Assembly (NCBI GenBank): GCA_016183075.1
Contig: JACPFH010000551.1
Location: forward strand, 1 to 6,495
DNA from: Deltaproteobacteria bacterium
Lineage (GTDB): Bacteria > Desulfobacterota > Binatia > UBA9968
Length of the DNA stretch: 6,495 nucleotides
Direction of reading: 5' to 3'
The first letter of the stretch is position 1. Every line of letters begins with the position of its first letter. A program made the position numbers and the translations under genes. Below are positions 1 through 6,495 of the stretch, one piece after another. The notes beneath the pieces are model-generated. The model saw only the letters and a program-made list of their open reading frames with translations. It did not search any database and was not told the DNA's origin.

Positions 1-75
1 CGCTATCAGCTCTACCGCGCCGGCTGCGGCCGTGATCGACGACTCGAAGAGCTTTGGGGAGCGCAGCGGAAGTAG
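1..75 (+). CDS. Possible C-terminal end of an unidentified protein (partial)
   Basis: Reading frame 1 of the plus strand is open from the first base to a TAG at 73-75, giving 24 residues (RYQLYRAGCG, then DRRLEELWGAQRK with one more R between). The composition (Arg, Glu, Leu, Trp) is protein-like, and the end would converge on the rodA operon. No family can be recognised from so few residues. An open frame of 24 codons is also expected by chance in GC-rich DNA, so the call is weak. No minus-strand ATG occurs in 1-179, which argues against a further operon gene starting just after rodA. Confidence 0.25.
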   Translation, partial: RYQLYRAGCGRDRRLEELWGAQRK

Positions 76-179
76 GAAACGAAGGCAACAGGCAATAGTA
101 ACGGCAAGAGTAAAAAGGCGAAGATGGACACGGACAAGAGGCAATAGGGGGAAAAGCAAGGATAAAGAATGACAGTTTG
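76..179. other. Gene-free, purine-rich (plus strand) spacer downstream of rodA with short GGCAAYAG-type repeats
   Basis: No gene is visible here. By hand count the plus strand has A47 G34 C13 T10, so 78% purine. The RNA continuing past rodA would therefore be U/C-rich and G-poor (C 34, G 13). No GC-rich hairpin followed by a U run is visible. Unstructured, C-over-G RNA after an operon is the composition associated with Rho-dependent termination, so that is a reasonable but unproven reading. Near-identical octamers recur: GGCAACAG at 84-91, GGCAATAG at 91-98, GGCAAGAG at 103-110 and GGCAATAG at 140-147. The first two are in tandem with a 7-base step. Confidence 0.5.
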
Positions 180-1280
180 CTAAAACGTGAAGCGGCGCAT
201 GCTGACGTTTATGATGATGCCCATGGCCGTCATCATCGATACGAGCGAAGAGCCGCCGTAGCTGAAGAAAGGAAGCGGAATCCCCACCACGGGCAGAAGG
301 CCGGCTACCATCGCCACGTTGATTGTGACCTGCCAGAAGACAATACTCAGCATGCCGAAGACCAGGAGCGCGCCAAAGCGCTCCCTGGCGCGTGCGACGA
401 CTTTGAGAGCAAGCATGATCAGCACGAAATAGAGGGCAACCAAAATCGCGCAGCCGAGAAATCCCCATTCTTCGGCGAAAACTGAAAACACGAAATCGGT
501 ATGTTGCGCGGGCAGGAATTCGAGCTGGTTCTGCGTGCCGTGGAGATAGCCCTTTCCCAATAGCTTGCCCGAGCCAATGGCGATTTTGGATTGAATGACG
601 TGATAGCCCGCTCCCAAAGGATCGAGATCCGGGTTGAGAAAAGTCAGGATTCGTCTTTGCTGGTAGGCTTTCAGGAACTGCCAGGCGATGGGTAAGAGCG
701 TCAACCCGGCGGCCACCAGGTAGGAAAAGGAGCGCAACCGCAGACCTCCCATCAGGACCACGCTGACGAAAACGAGAGACAAAATCACGGCGGTTCCGAG
801 GTCAGGCTGGATGAGAGTAAGGATCATCAGAGGAGCTGCAATGAGGGCGGGCCACCAGAGGTCGCGCAGCCGGAAACCCGTCGCAGGCTCATCGTATTGC
901 AGGTATTTGGCCAAGACCAAGACGATGGCAAGCTTCGTCGGCTCGGAGGGCTGCAGGGCAAAAAAGCCGAGATTGATCCAGCGTTGGGAGCCGCCACCGA
1001 AGGAGCCGATGAACAGAACCAGCACGAGAAGCCCGAGCGACAGCGCGTAGCAAGGATATGCGAGCCGTTCAAAATTGTGGTAGTCGACCATCGTAGCGGC
1101 GAGCATGGCGAACAGACCGATCAGGAACCAGTAGAACTGCTTGCTCGCCAGGTTGGCTTGCTCCTGGATGGGGCTGTAGGTAGCGCTGTAGACGGTAAGG
1201 ATGCCAACGAAGACGAAGGCGACCGTCAAGCCGAAAAGGCCCCAGTCAAAGTGGGAGATGAGCCGGCGATCAATCTGCAT
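180..1280 (-). CDS. rodA: RodA, SEDS-family peptidoglycan glycosyltransferase
   Basis: RodA is the SEDS-family polytopic membrane enzyme that polymerises lipid II into glycan strands during cell elongation, in complex with PBP2. The 366-residue protein has the family's usual length. Hydrophobic segments recur throughout, about ten in all (for example around 13-33, 48-66, 75-93, 162-180, 273-295 and 335-360). Family signatures visible are GSQRWINLG (97-105), QPSEPTKLA (110-118), QPDLGTA (158-164), the large periplasmic loop with the HTDF motif whose Asp262 matches the essential SEDS Asp, EEWG (270-273) and GIPLPFFSYGGSS (333-345). The ATG start (MQIDRRLISHFDW) fits the normal short cytoplasmic N-terminus. 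It overlaps the end of mrdA by 11 bases and has no clear Shine-Dalgarno, suggesting translational coupling. The stop is TAG. It is intact and the last gene of the operon. Confidence 0.97.
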   Translation of the reverse strand: MQIDRRLISHFDWGLFGLTVAFVFVGILTVYSATYSPIQEQANLASKQFYWFLIGLFAMLAATMVDYHNFERLAYPCYALSLGLLVLVLFIGSFGGGSQRWINLGFFALQPSEPTKLAIVLVLAKYLQYDEPATGFRLRDLWWPALIAAPLMILTLIQPDLGTAVILSLVFVSVVLMGGLRLRSFSYLVAAGLTLLPIAWQFLKAYQQRRILTFLNPDLDPLGAGYHVIQSKIAIGSGKLLGKGYLHGTQNQLEFLPAQHTDFVFSVFAEEWGFLGCAILVALYFVLIMLALKVVARARERFGALLVFGMLSIVFWQVTINVAMVAGLLPVVGIPLPFFSYGGSSLVSMMTAMGIIINVSMRRFTF

Positions 1281-3150
1281 AGGGCGCTGCTACACGGCTT
1301 GCCAGTCTGGGCTCGGTCGGGGAGGGCTGGCCGTCAAGCGTAAAGTATCTCTCGATGATTTTTTTGGCCATCGGAGCCGCTGCGGAACCACCATGTCCGC
1401 CGTGTTCGACCAGAACCGCCACCGCGATCTCGGGTTTTTCGACCGGAGCGAACGCAACGAACCAGGCGTGATCGCGGATCTTGTACGCGAGCTGTTCGCT
1501 CTTGACGATCGCCCCTTTCATCTCCGCTACCTGAGCGGTTCCGGTCTTGCCGCCGATCATGACCAGATTCGATTTCGACCTCCCGCCGGTCCCGTGGCCG
1601 CTGTTGACGACGTCTCCAAGGGCTTTCCTGATATGCTCGAGCGTGTCTTCTTTTAGGTTCAACGTGCGGATGACCTCCGGACCGTACTCGCGGACCAGGC
1701 GGCCGTCGAGAGATTCGACCTTGCGCACAAACCAAGGCCGATGCAACGTGCCCCCGTTGGCAACCGCCGCAATCAAGTTTGCCATCTGCAGCGGGGTGAC
1801 GGTGACATAACCTTGCCCGATGGCGATCGAAGGCGTTTCTCCGGGAAACCATGGCTGGCCAAACCGCCTTTGCTTCCATTGGGTGTCCGGGATCAGGCCC
1901 GGTTTTTCGTGGTCGAGTTCGATGTTGGAGATTTGGCCCAATCCCAGCGCGCGCGCGTACTTTGCGATCCGATCCGGGCCCAGCTTCTGACCGAGCTGGT
2001 AAAAGTAGACATCGCAGGATTCGACCAGGCCTTTGTGGAGATTGACCGCGCCGTGTCCTCCCTTTTTCCAATCACGGAAGACCCGGTTGCCGACGGTCAA
2101 GGAGCCGGGACAAAAGAACGTCGTCTCGGGTCGAATGACCCCTTCCTCCAAACCCGCAATAGCCAGGACGATCTTGAAGGTTGAGCCCGGGGGGTATTGT
2201 CCTTGAATGGCTCGGTTGTTTAGAGGGTGAGCTGGGTCCTGCGTCAAGGTTCGCCATTCTTCGCCGGTCACGCCCCGCGCGAAGACGTTCGGATCAAACC
2301 CCGGGGTGCTGACCATGGCCAGGATCGCGCCGCTGTTGACGTCCAAAGCCACGATCGCCCCGTCCTTTCCCGCCAGCGCCTGGGCGGCAGTCTCTTGCAG
2401 ATCGCGATCCAGCGTCAAGTGAACACTCTGCCCGGGCACGTCCTCAACGGCATGAAGCACGCGAACCCGCCGTCCCAGCGCGTCGACCTCGACCTGCTGA
2501 CCGCCGCTCTGGCCGCGCAGATATTCCTCCCATTTCTTCTCCAGGCCGAAGTGACCGATCTCGTCACCCATAGCGTATCCGCGCTGCCGCCGCGCCTTTA
2601 GCTGCTGTGAGTTGATCTCTCCGATGTAACCCAAAACGTGGGCGGCCATGCTGCTGCTGAGGTAGCTGCGCCGTGGACGGATCCAAAGCGTGACCCCGGG
2701 CAGGTCGAGCTGGTGGGCCTCGACGGTCACGACGGAACGCCAGTCGATGTCTCGTCCAAGAACGATCTCGCCAAAAGCCGGCCGCATTTTGTTTTCCCCG
2801 ACAAGATTTCGGAAATCGTTCTCATCGCGTCCGAGGACATGGGCAAGCCGTTTCAGCGTGGCGTCCGGATCCTCAGCGTCCTCCGGCACGAAAACCAAAT
2901 CAAAGGAAGGACGGTTGTCGACCAAGAGCGCGCCTTTGCGGTCGAAGACCATGCCGCGCGCGCCCGGGACCTTTTTTATCCGGATGCGATTGTTTTCCGA
3001 CAGATAGGTGTAACGGTCCCCTTCGATAACCTGGAGGAAGAAGAGGCGGCCGATCAGAAACAGAAACGCCGCCGAAACCAGCGCGACGAGCAGGTTCACG
3101 CGCGATCGCATATGCGGGTCGACTTCGGTGCGAAAGGGTAGGAGCAACAT
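1270..3150 (-). CDS. mrdA: Penicillin-binding protein 2 (elongation-specific class B transpeptidase)
   Basis: PBP2 is a class B peptidoglycan transpeptidase that crosslinks new strands during lateral wall growth and activates RodA. It is anchored in the inner membrane with its catalytic domain in the periplasm. The 626 residues show an N-terminal membrane anchor (about 17-40), a dimerisation/pedestal domain starting near GARGMVFDRKG (63-73), then the transpeptidase domain with all three motifs: STFK (Ser323 nucleophile, Lys326), SCD (378-380, the SxD form typical of PBP2) and KTGT (535-538). Length and motif spacing are normal, so it should be active. The first ATG (MLLLPFRTEV) is chosen because it lies 6 bases after the mreD stop. 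An internal ATG at 3111 (MRSRVNLL) is also possible, and neither has a strong ribosome binding site. The stop TGA lies inside the start of rodA. Confidence 0.97.
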   Translation of the reverse strand: MLLLPFRTEVDPHMRSRVNLLVALVSAAFLFLIGRLFFLQVIEGDRYTYLSENNRIRIKKVPGARGMVFDRKGALLVDNRPSFDLVFVPEDAEDPDATLKRLAHVLGRDENDFRNLVGENKMRPAFGEIVLGRDIDWRSVVTVEAHQLDLPGVTLWIRPRRSYLSSSMAAHVLGYIGEINSQQLKARRQRGYAMGDEIGHFGLEKKWEEYLRGQSGGQQVEVDALGRRVRVLHAVEDVPGQSVHLTLDRDLQETAAQALAGKDGAIVALDVNSGAILAMVSTPGFDPNVFARGVTGEEWRTLTQDPAHPLNNRAIQGQYPPGSTFKIVLAIAGLEEGVIRPETTFFCPGSLTVGNRVFRDWKKGGHGAVNLHKGLVESCDVYFYQLGQKLGPDRIAKYARALGLGQISNIELDHEKPGLIPDTQWKQRRFGQPWFPGETPSIAIGQGYVTVTPLQMANLIAAVANGGTLHRPWFVRKVESLDGRLVREYGPEVIRTLNLKEDTLEHIRKALGDVVNSGHGTGGRSKSNLVMIGGKTGTAQVAEMKGAIVKSEQLAYKIRDHAWFVAFAPVEKPEIAVAVLVEHGGHGGSAAAPMAKKIIERYFTLDGQPSPTEPRLASRVAAPYAD

Positions 3151-3156
3151 GGCAGC

Positions 3157-3660
3157 CTAGGACGGCATCGCGGCCGCTTCTACGTAATGCTGGCCGCGCC
3201 GAAAGAAGAAAAAAAGGATGGGAGCCAGAACCGTGGCCGCCAACGCGTCCAACAAAATGTATTGGAGAAGTCCACGCCACAGGCCGTCCGAGCTCAAAAA
3301 CAAAGACGAGGCCATCAGCAAGGCGAGCGCTTTCACACACGCGGCGGCGAAGACCACGACGGCGCTCAGGACCGAGTCGTGGATCCAGATGCAGCGCGAG
3401 CTCAGGTAGACGGCCAGAAACACAAGCGACATCGCGAACGCGTTAAGGCCCAAGAGCGGGCTGGAGAAGACATCAACCGAATAGCCCAAGAGGAAAGCCC
3501 CGAGGGCGGCCCCGACCGTGGGGTAGTTGAGTCCCCAATAAACGCAGAGTATCAGGGTCAGGTCCGGAACGATGGGTCCGAGAGGAAGCAAATGAAAGAC
3601 GGTCGTCTGGAAGAGCACCAGGAGAAAGCCGACCGCTAAGAAAAGCAATGACAGCTTCAT
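3157..3660 (-). CDS. mreD: MreD, rod shape-determining membrane protein
   Basis: MreD is a small polytopic inner-membrane protein of the elongation complex that partners MreC. Its biochemical role is still poorly defined. The 167-residue product is almost entirely hydrophobic, with five or six likely membrane segments (about 4-26, 31-45, 46-66, 72-88, 97-119 and 129-153). It carries the characteristic N-terminal half: P-x-LTLILCVYWGL (32-44), G-x-x-LGYSVDVFSSPLLGLNAF (about 54-76). Length is typical of the family. The ATG follows the mreC stop by 8 bases and has a good ribosome binding site. The TAG stop lies 6 bases before mrdA. Confidence 0.95.
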   Translation of the reverse strand: MKLSLLFLAVGFLLVLFQTTVFHLLPLGPIVPDLTLILCVYWGLNYPTVGAALGAFLLGYSVDVFSSPLLGLNAFAMSLVFLAVYLSSRCIWIHDSVLSAVVVFAAACVKALALLMASSLFLSSDGLWRGLLQYILLDALAATVLAPILFFFFRRGQHYVEAAAMPS

Positions 3661-3665
3661 GTTCG

Positions 3666-3670
3666 TCCTT
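3666..3670 (-). promoter_or_regulatory. Ribosome binding site of mreD
   Basis: On the minus strand AAGGA ends 5 bases before the mreD ATG. Its first two bases are the last two of the mreC TAA stop codon, so termination on mreC delivers ribosomes directly to this site. It supports the chosen mreD start. Confidence 0.7.
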
Positions 3671-4514
3671 ACGGCTGGTTCTCCTCTTTGTGGGGCGCGT
3701 CCTGTGGAGGAACCAGCAAGACCTCCTCGATGTTCGAGGGATCGACGGCCAGGTCGACGGCCACGAACTGGAACAGGCCGAAACTCTTTTTGCGGACTTT
3801 GGCCACCGTGCCCACCAAAAGACCCTTGGGGAAAATCCCGTCCACGCCGGATGTGATCAGGCGGTCGCCGGCCTCGACATCTTCGCTCCGTTTCACGTAC
3901 TTCATGACCGGTCCGTTGTCGAGGGAGCCGCCAACGATGCCGCGCGCTCGGCTGCGTTGAACGATCACATCGACGCCACTATGGGGATCGGTGAGAAGCA
4001 AGACTTTGGCGCTGCGCGACGTCACCGCGACCACGTGTCCTACCACGCCTGCGGGCGAGACCACGGCCATCCTTCTGACCACTCCGTGAGCGCTGCCCTT
4101 ATCCAACGTGAGGCTGCGGAACCAGGTGCTCGCGCTGCTGCCGATTACTGACGCGGTGAGCGAGGCAGACGGCAGTTGCGACCGGAAAGCAAGCAGCTCG
4201 GCCAGTCGTCGGTTGGTGGCTTCAACTTCCAGCAGCCGGTTCCGTTCCGCCTCCAGATCCTGGATTCTTTCCCGCAACTGGCGGTTCTCGCTGGCCAGTC
4301 CACCCAGCCGCGCAGACAGGTCAGCGATGTCGCGGACCCAAAGCACCACGGCGTGAGCGCCGATCTGGAGCGGCCGCATGAGCGCGAGCAGGAGAGGTCC
4401 GACCGGGTCCGCTCTAAGACGGCCGTTGGCCGCCGCGGCAAGGATGGAGAGGGAAAGGAAAACGCAAAGGCACGAACTCAGCAGGACTTGATTTCTGCGC
4501 GCGAAGGCAAACAT
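3669..4514 (-). CDS. mreC: MreC, rod shape-determining periplasmic scaffold protein
   Basis: MreC is a bitopic inner-membrane protein whose periplasmic part assembles into filaments and activates the PBP2-RodA synthase. The 281 residues show a short positively charged N-terminus, one membrane anchor (about 10-30), a coiled coil (about 63-110, with heptad-like SARLGGLASENRQLRERI and following ERNRLLEVEA), then the beta-rich C-terminal domains. Family landmarks include DKGSAHGVVRRMAVVSPAGV (138-157), GHVVAV (159-164), TDPHSGVDV (175-183), ARGIVGG (190-196), G-D-LITSG-D-IFPKGLLVGTV (216-237 region) and the V-D-A-VDPS-IEEVL end (253-266). The length is in the usual 270-330 range. The ATG lies 7 bases after the mreB stop. 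No convincing Shine-Dalgarno is seen, so translation probably depends on coupling to mreB. It ends with TAA. Confidence 0.96.
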   Translation of the reverse strand: MFAFARRNQVLLSSCLCVFLSLSILAAAANGRLRADPVGPLLLALMRPLQIGAHAVVLWVRDIADLSARLGGLASENRQLRERIQDLEAERNRLLEVEATNRRLAELLAFRSQLPSASLTASVIGSSASTWFRSLTLDKGSAHGVVRRMAVVSPAGVVGHVVAVTSRSAKVLLLTDPHSGVDVIVQRSRARGIVGGSLDNGPVMKYVKRSEDVEAGDRLITSGVDGIFPKGLLVGTVAKVRKKSFGLFQFVAVDLAVDPSNIEEVLLVPPQDAPHKEENQP

Positions 4515-4521
4515 GGAAGGC

Positions 4522-5571
4522 TTACATTCCGCCTTGAGGAAAATCCACGGGGGTGCGATGCCCTAATATCTCATCCAAGGCTTTTCCCGCTCCCATCACC
4601 ACCGCCGTCAGCGGATCATCGGCGAGCATTACCGGGAGCCCGGTTTCTTCCCGGAGCAAGGTGTCAAGGTTTCTGAGCAGCGCCCCCCCGCCGGCCAGGA
4701 CGATGCCGCGATCGACGATGTCCGAAGCCAGCTCCGGTGGGGTGCGTTCCAGCGAGATTCTGACAGCGTCAACGATCTGGTTGATCGGTTACAGAAGCGA
4801 GTCTCGGATCTCCTCGTCCGTGATCACCGCCGTCTTGGGCACGCCGGCGACGCGGTCTCGACCCTTGATCTCCATGGTCTGAATCTCATCTCCGGGGTAG
4901 GCGGAGCCGATCGTGATCTTGATGAGCTCGGCTGTTCTCTCTCCGACCAGCAGGTTATATTTCCGCTTGATGTATTGGGCAATCGCCTCGTCCATCTTGT
5001 CTCCTCCCACCCGCACTGAGCGCGAGAAGACGATTCCGGAAAGGGAGATCACTGCAACCTCCGTGGTCCCGCCGCCGATGTCGACGATCATGCTCCCCGT
5101 GGGTTCCGTGATGGGCAGCCCGGCTCCGATGGCGGCCGCCATCGGTTCTTCAATCAGGTAAACCTCTCTTGCCCCGGCGGACTCTGCGGATTCCTTGACG
5201 GCCCTCTTTTCGACTTCGGTGATGCCAAAGGGCACGCCGATGATAATCCGGGGCCGCACCAGGGTGCGGCGGTTGTGGACTTTCTGGATGAAGTAGCGGA
5301 GCATCGCCTCGGTGATCTCAAAGTCGGCGATGACTCCGTCTTTGAGCGGTCGGATGGCGACGATATTCCCCGGGGTGCGACCGAGCATCTTCTTGGCTTC
5401 GGCGCCCACGGCCAATACTTTCTTTCCGCCGCGCTCGTTCTTTTGCTGCACGGCCACGACCGAAGGCTCGTTGCAGACGATGCCCTCGTTCTTGACGTAG
5501 ATGAGGGTGTTCGCCGTGCCGAGGTCGATAGCGAGGTCGTTGGAAAAGATCCCGAACAGCGAATCCAGCAT
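4522..5571 (-). CDS. mreB: MreB, actin-like rod shape-determining protein, interrupted by an in-frame TAA at codon 261
   Basis: MreB is the bacterial actin homologue; its ATP-dependent filaments under the inner membrane guide elongation-specific wall synthesis. The start MLDSLFGIFSNDLAIDLGTA at 5571 is the family start and has a strong ribosome binding site. ATP-fold motifs are DLGTAN (16-21, phosphate 1), NEPSVVA (34-40), PFGITEVEKRA (114-124), EEPMAAAIGAGLP (141-153) and DIGGGTTE (164-171, phosphate 2). After ITDEEIRDSLL, codon 261 is TAA (4789-4791), at the conserved Glu of the usual 'EP' pair (E. coli ALQEPL). The same frame then continues for 88 good MreB codons, including PINQIVDAV, TPPELASDI, the adenosine motif LAGGGALL (292-299) and EETGLPV, to a natural TAA at 4522. 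Full length would be a normal 349 codons. As written, only 260 residues would be made, lacking part of the nucleotide-binding fold and presumably non-functional. Family identity is certain; whether the stop is biological is not. Confidence 0.95.
4789..4791 (-). other. Premature in-frame stop codon within mreB
   Basis: The plus strand reads tta here, so the minus-strand codon is TAA. It lies exactly 89 codons upstream of, and in frame with, the natural mreB stop. One base (T for G in the first coding position, which is A for C at plus position 4791) separates it from GAA, the Glu expected from the family. No insertion or deletion is involved, because the frame is MreB on both sides. Confidence 0.9.
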
Positions 5572-5578
5572 CTGCGGG

Positions 5579-5587
5579 CTCCTTTTT
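5579..5587 (-). promoter_or_regulatory. Strong ribosome binding site of mreB
   Basis: The minus strand reads AAAAAGGAG, ending 7 bases before the ATG at 5571. This near-ideal Shine-Dalgarno decides the start in favour of MLDSLF over the in-frame ATG 13 codons upstream at 5610. Confidence 0.85.
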
Positions 5588-5690
5588 ACCTTAGAAAGGC
5601 CAGAATACAACTACCGAAAAATAACAGATTTGCCCTGTTCAAGCAAGAATAACCCCTTTTGTTGCTCCCTCCCCCAGTGCGCCGGCGCGG

Positions 5691-5719
5691 TTGCATTGGT
5701 TCGGTCCATTCCCTATGAT
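5691..5719 (+). promoter_or_regulatory. Candidate sigma-70-type promoter of the ppiD-like gene
   Basis: TTGCAT (5691-5696) and TATGAT (5714-5719) are separated by exactly 17 bases. The -10 matches the TATAAT consensus at five of six positions; the -35 matches TTGACA only at its first three. Transcription would begin near 5726, giving a leader of about 40 bases. The palindrome at 5679-5688 ends two bases upstream of the -35 box. Confidence 0.45.
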
Positions 5720-5767
5720 ATTTTTGCTGGTTGCGTCTTAGTTTTGAGCTGAAAGGTACACGGTCCC

Positions 5768-6495
5768 ATGTTGGATATCCTGCGCAAACGGAAACGCTCT
5801 TGGATCATTGTCTTTTTGATCGGGATGATCGTAGTGGTGTTCGCTCTTTGGGGCGTGGGCAGTTACGTTAACGATTCCGGTCAGACCAACGTGGCGGTCG
5901 TCAACGGGGAGGCCCTGACGCCACGGGAATTTGAGGTCCATTACCAGCGGTTCCTGGAAAACTACCGCAATCTGTTTCGGGAAGCCCTGACCGATGAGAT
6001 GATCCGGAACCTCAATCTGAAGGGAGCGGTCTTGGAGGAACTGGTTCAAAAGCGGCTTTTGCTCCAAGAGGCTGAGAGACTTGGCCTGGTCGTCGGCGAT
6101 GAAGAGCTCAGAGACGAGATCGCCCGGGTTCCGGTCTTTACGGTGGATGGTCGTTTCAGCAAGAGCCGTTACCTCCAGGCGCTGCGCTCCAGCCGCCTCA
6201 CCCCGGCGGCGTTTGAGGCGGAACAGCGCGAGCAGCTGACGATGCAGAGGCTCTACGCCGTCATCCGAGACAGTGTTCAGGTCGCGGAAGCAGAGCTGAG
6301 GGATCGCTACCGACTCAGGGGGGAAAAGTTGGACCTTCATTTCATCCGGATCTCTGCCGATCAGTTTCTCAGCGGAGTCAAAGTGACCGCGGACGAGGTC
6401 AAAAGCTACTACGAGCGCAATCGGGAATCTTTTCGGGAGCCGCCCCGCGCTCAGGTGGAATACGTGAGCTATCCGTTCGAGCATTTTGCCGCCAA
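5768..6495 (+). CDS. ppiD: PpiD/SurA-type periplasmic peptidyl-prolyl isomerase or chaperone (N-terminal part, runs off the window)
   Basis: PpiD is an inner-membrane-anchored periplasmic folding factor that meets proteins leaving the Sec translocon. The frame opens at ATG 5768 and stays open for 242 codons to the window end. It starts with a basic cytoplasmic tail (MLDILRKRKRSW), followed by one membrane anchor (about 12-31) ending in FALWGVG, as in PpiD. A SurA_N-like helical chaperone region follows: NVAVVNGEALTPREFEVHYQ (41-60), then LEELVQKRLLLQEAERLGLVV (89-109), DEELRDEIARVPVF (111-124) and F-SKSRYLQALRSSRLTPAAFE (130-150). The parvulin isomerase domain would begin beyond the edge, so catalytic residues cannot be judged. 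AAAGG at 5752-5756 is a ribosome binding site with a rather long 11-base spacer. The gene symbol is by family resemblance; a plain SurA-N protein without an active isomerase domain is possible. Confidence 0.88.
   Translation, partial: MLDILRKRKRSWIIVFLIGMIVVVFALWGVGSYVNDSGQTNVAVVNGEALTPREFEVHYQRFLENYRNLFREALTDEMIRNLNLKGAVLEELVQKRLLLQEAERLGLVVGDEELRDEIARVPVFTVDGRFSKSRYLQALRSSRLTPAAFEAEQREQLTMQRLYAVIRDSVQVAEAELRDRYRLRGEKLDLHFIRISADQFLSGVKVTADEVKSYYERNRESFREPPRAQVEYVSYPFEHFAA

Larger units (their letters stand above)
5572..5767. other. Divergent intergenic region between mreB and the ppiD-like gene
   Basis: This 196-base region must carry the control signals for both transcription units. It contains the mreB ribosome binding site, a perfect 10-base palindrome GCGCCGGCGC at 5679-5688, and a promoter-like pair for the rightward gene. 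On the mreB strand there are AT-rich stretches but no well-spaced -35/-10 pair that I would defend. No small gene or RNA gene is recognisable. Confidence 0.6.

Noticed and set aside
378..1280. Additional short minus-strand frame at 827-1072 as a separate gene
   Set aside because: It is a different frame inside rodA, whose own frame is conserved throughout.
2638..3141. Plus-strand open frames of up to about 167 codons opposite mrdA, mreD and mreC (also 3187-3639 and 3648-4151)
   Set aside because: They are mirror frames of well-identified genes, with low-complexity, Arg/Gln/Glu/His-rich translations and no family resemblance.
4780..4800. Programmed readthrough or recoding of the mreB TAA
   Set aside because: TAA is the least leaky stop. 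The following base is C in CCG, but there is no recognisable stimulatory structure, and no precedent in MreB is known to me. A point error or mutation is simpler.
4789..5610. Upstream ATG at 5610 as the mreB start
   Set aside because: The extra 13 residues do not occur in MreB, whereas the ATG at 5571 has an AAGGAG site 7 bases upstream and the family start MLDSLFG.
5738..6484. Long minus-strand open frame (248 codons) opposite the ppiD-like gene
   Set aside because: The plus-strand frame gives a recognisable PpiD N-terminus with anchor and SurA-N features, while the opposite frame resembles no known family. It is an antisense shadow in GC-rich coding DNA.
1..6495. tRNA or rRNA genes, CRISPR array, insertion sequence or prophage signatures
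   Set aside because: Nothing of this kind was seen. The window is almost fully occupied by housekeeping genes with no terminal inverted repeats, regularly spaced repeats or integrase-like frames.

Overview
The window is a chromosomal cell-shape (elongasome) locus from a high-GC, rod-shaped, diderm (Gram-negative-type) bacterium. Five genes lie head to tail on the minus strand in the order mreB, mreC, mreD, mrdA (PBP2), rodA, filling about 180-5571. A gene for a PpiD/SurA-type periplasmic folding factor leaves in the opposite direction from 5768 and runs off the right edge. The compact mre-mrd order and the PpiD opening residues (MLDILRKRKRSW) resemble Deltaproteobacteria, NC10 and similar lineages. 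That placement is inferred from memory of the families; no search was run.

Layout, left to right: 1-75 may hold the last 24 codons of a plus-strand gene that enters from outside. 76-179 is a gene-free, strongly strand-biased stretch (plus strand A47 G34 C13 T10) just after the end of rodA. Next come rodA (180-1280), mrdA (1270-3150, overlapping rodA by 11 bases), mreD (3157-3660), mreC (3669-4514) and mreB (4522-5571). Gaps within the run are 6 to 8 bases, so this is almost certainly one operon read from the mreB side. 5572-5767 is the divergent intergenic region, with a strong mreB ribosome binding site and a plausible promoter for the ppiD-like gene.

The genes work together. MreB filaments under the inner membrane organise the complex, and MreC and MreD connect it to the periplasm. 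RodA polymerises glycan strands, and PBP2 crosslinks them and activates RodA. The PpiD-like protein is an inner-membrane-anchored periplasmic chaperone, functionally adjacent to envelope assembly.

The one real anomaly is in mreB. The reading frame is that of a normal full-length MreB (349 codons), but codon 261 is TAA. It sits where the family has the conserved Glu of an 'E-P' pair, and the 88 codons after it are perfectly good MreB ending in a natural TAA. This is either a one-base sequencing or assembly error or a true nonsense mutation in a normally essential gene. I see no undescribed system, mobile element, CRISPR array or RNA gene here.
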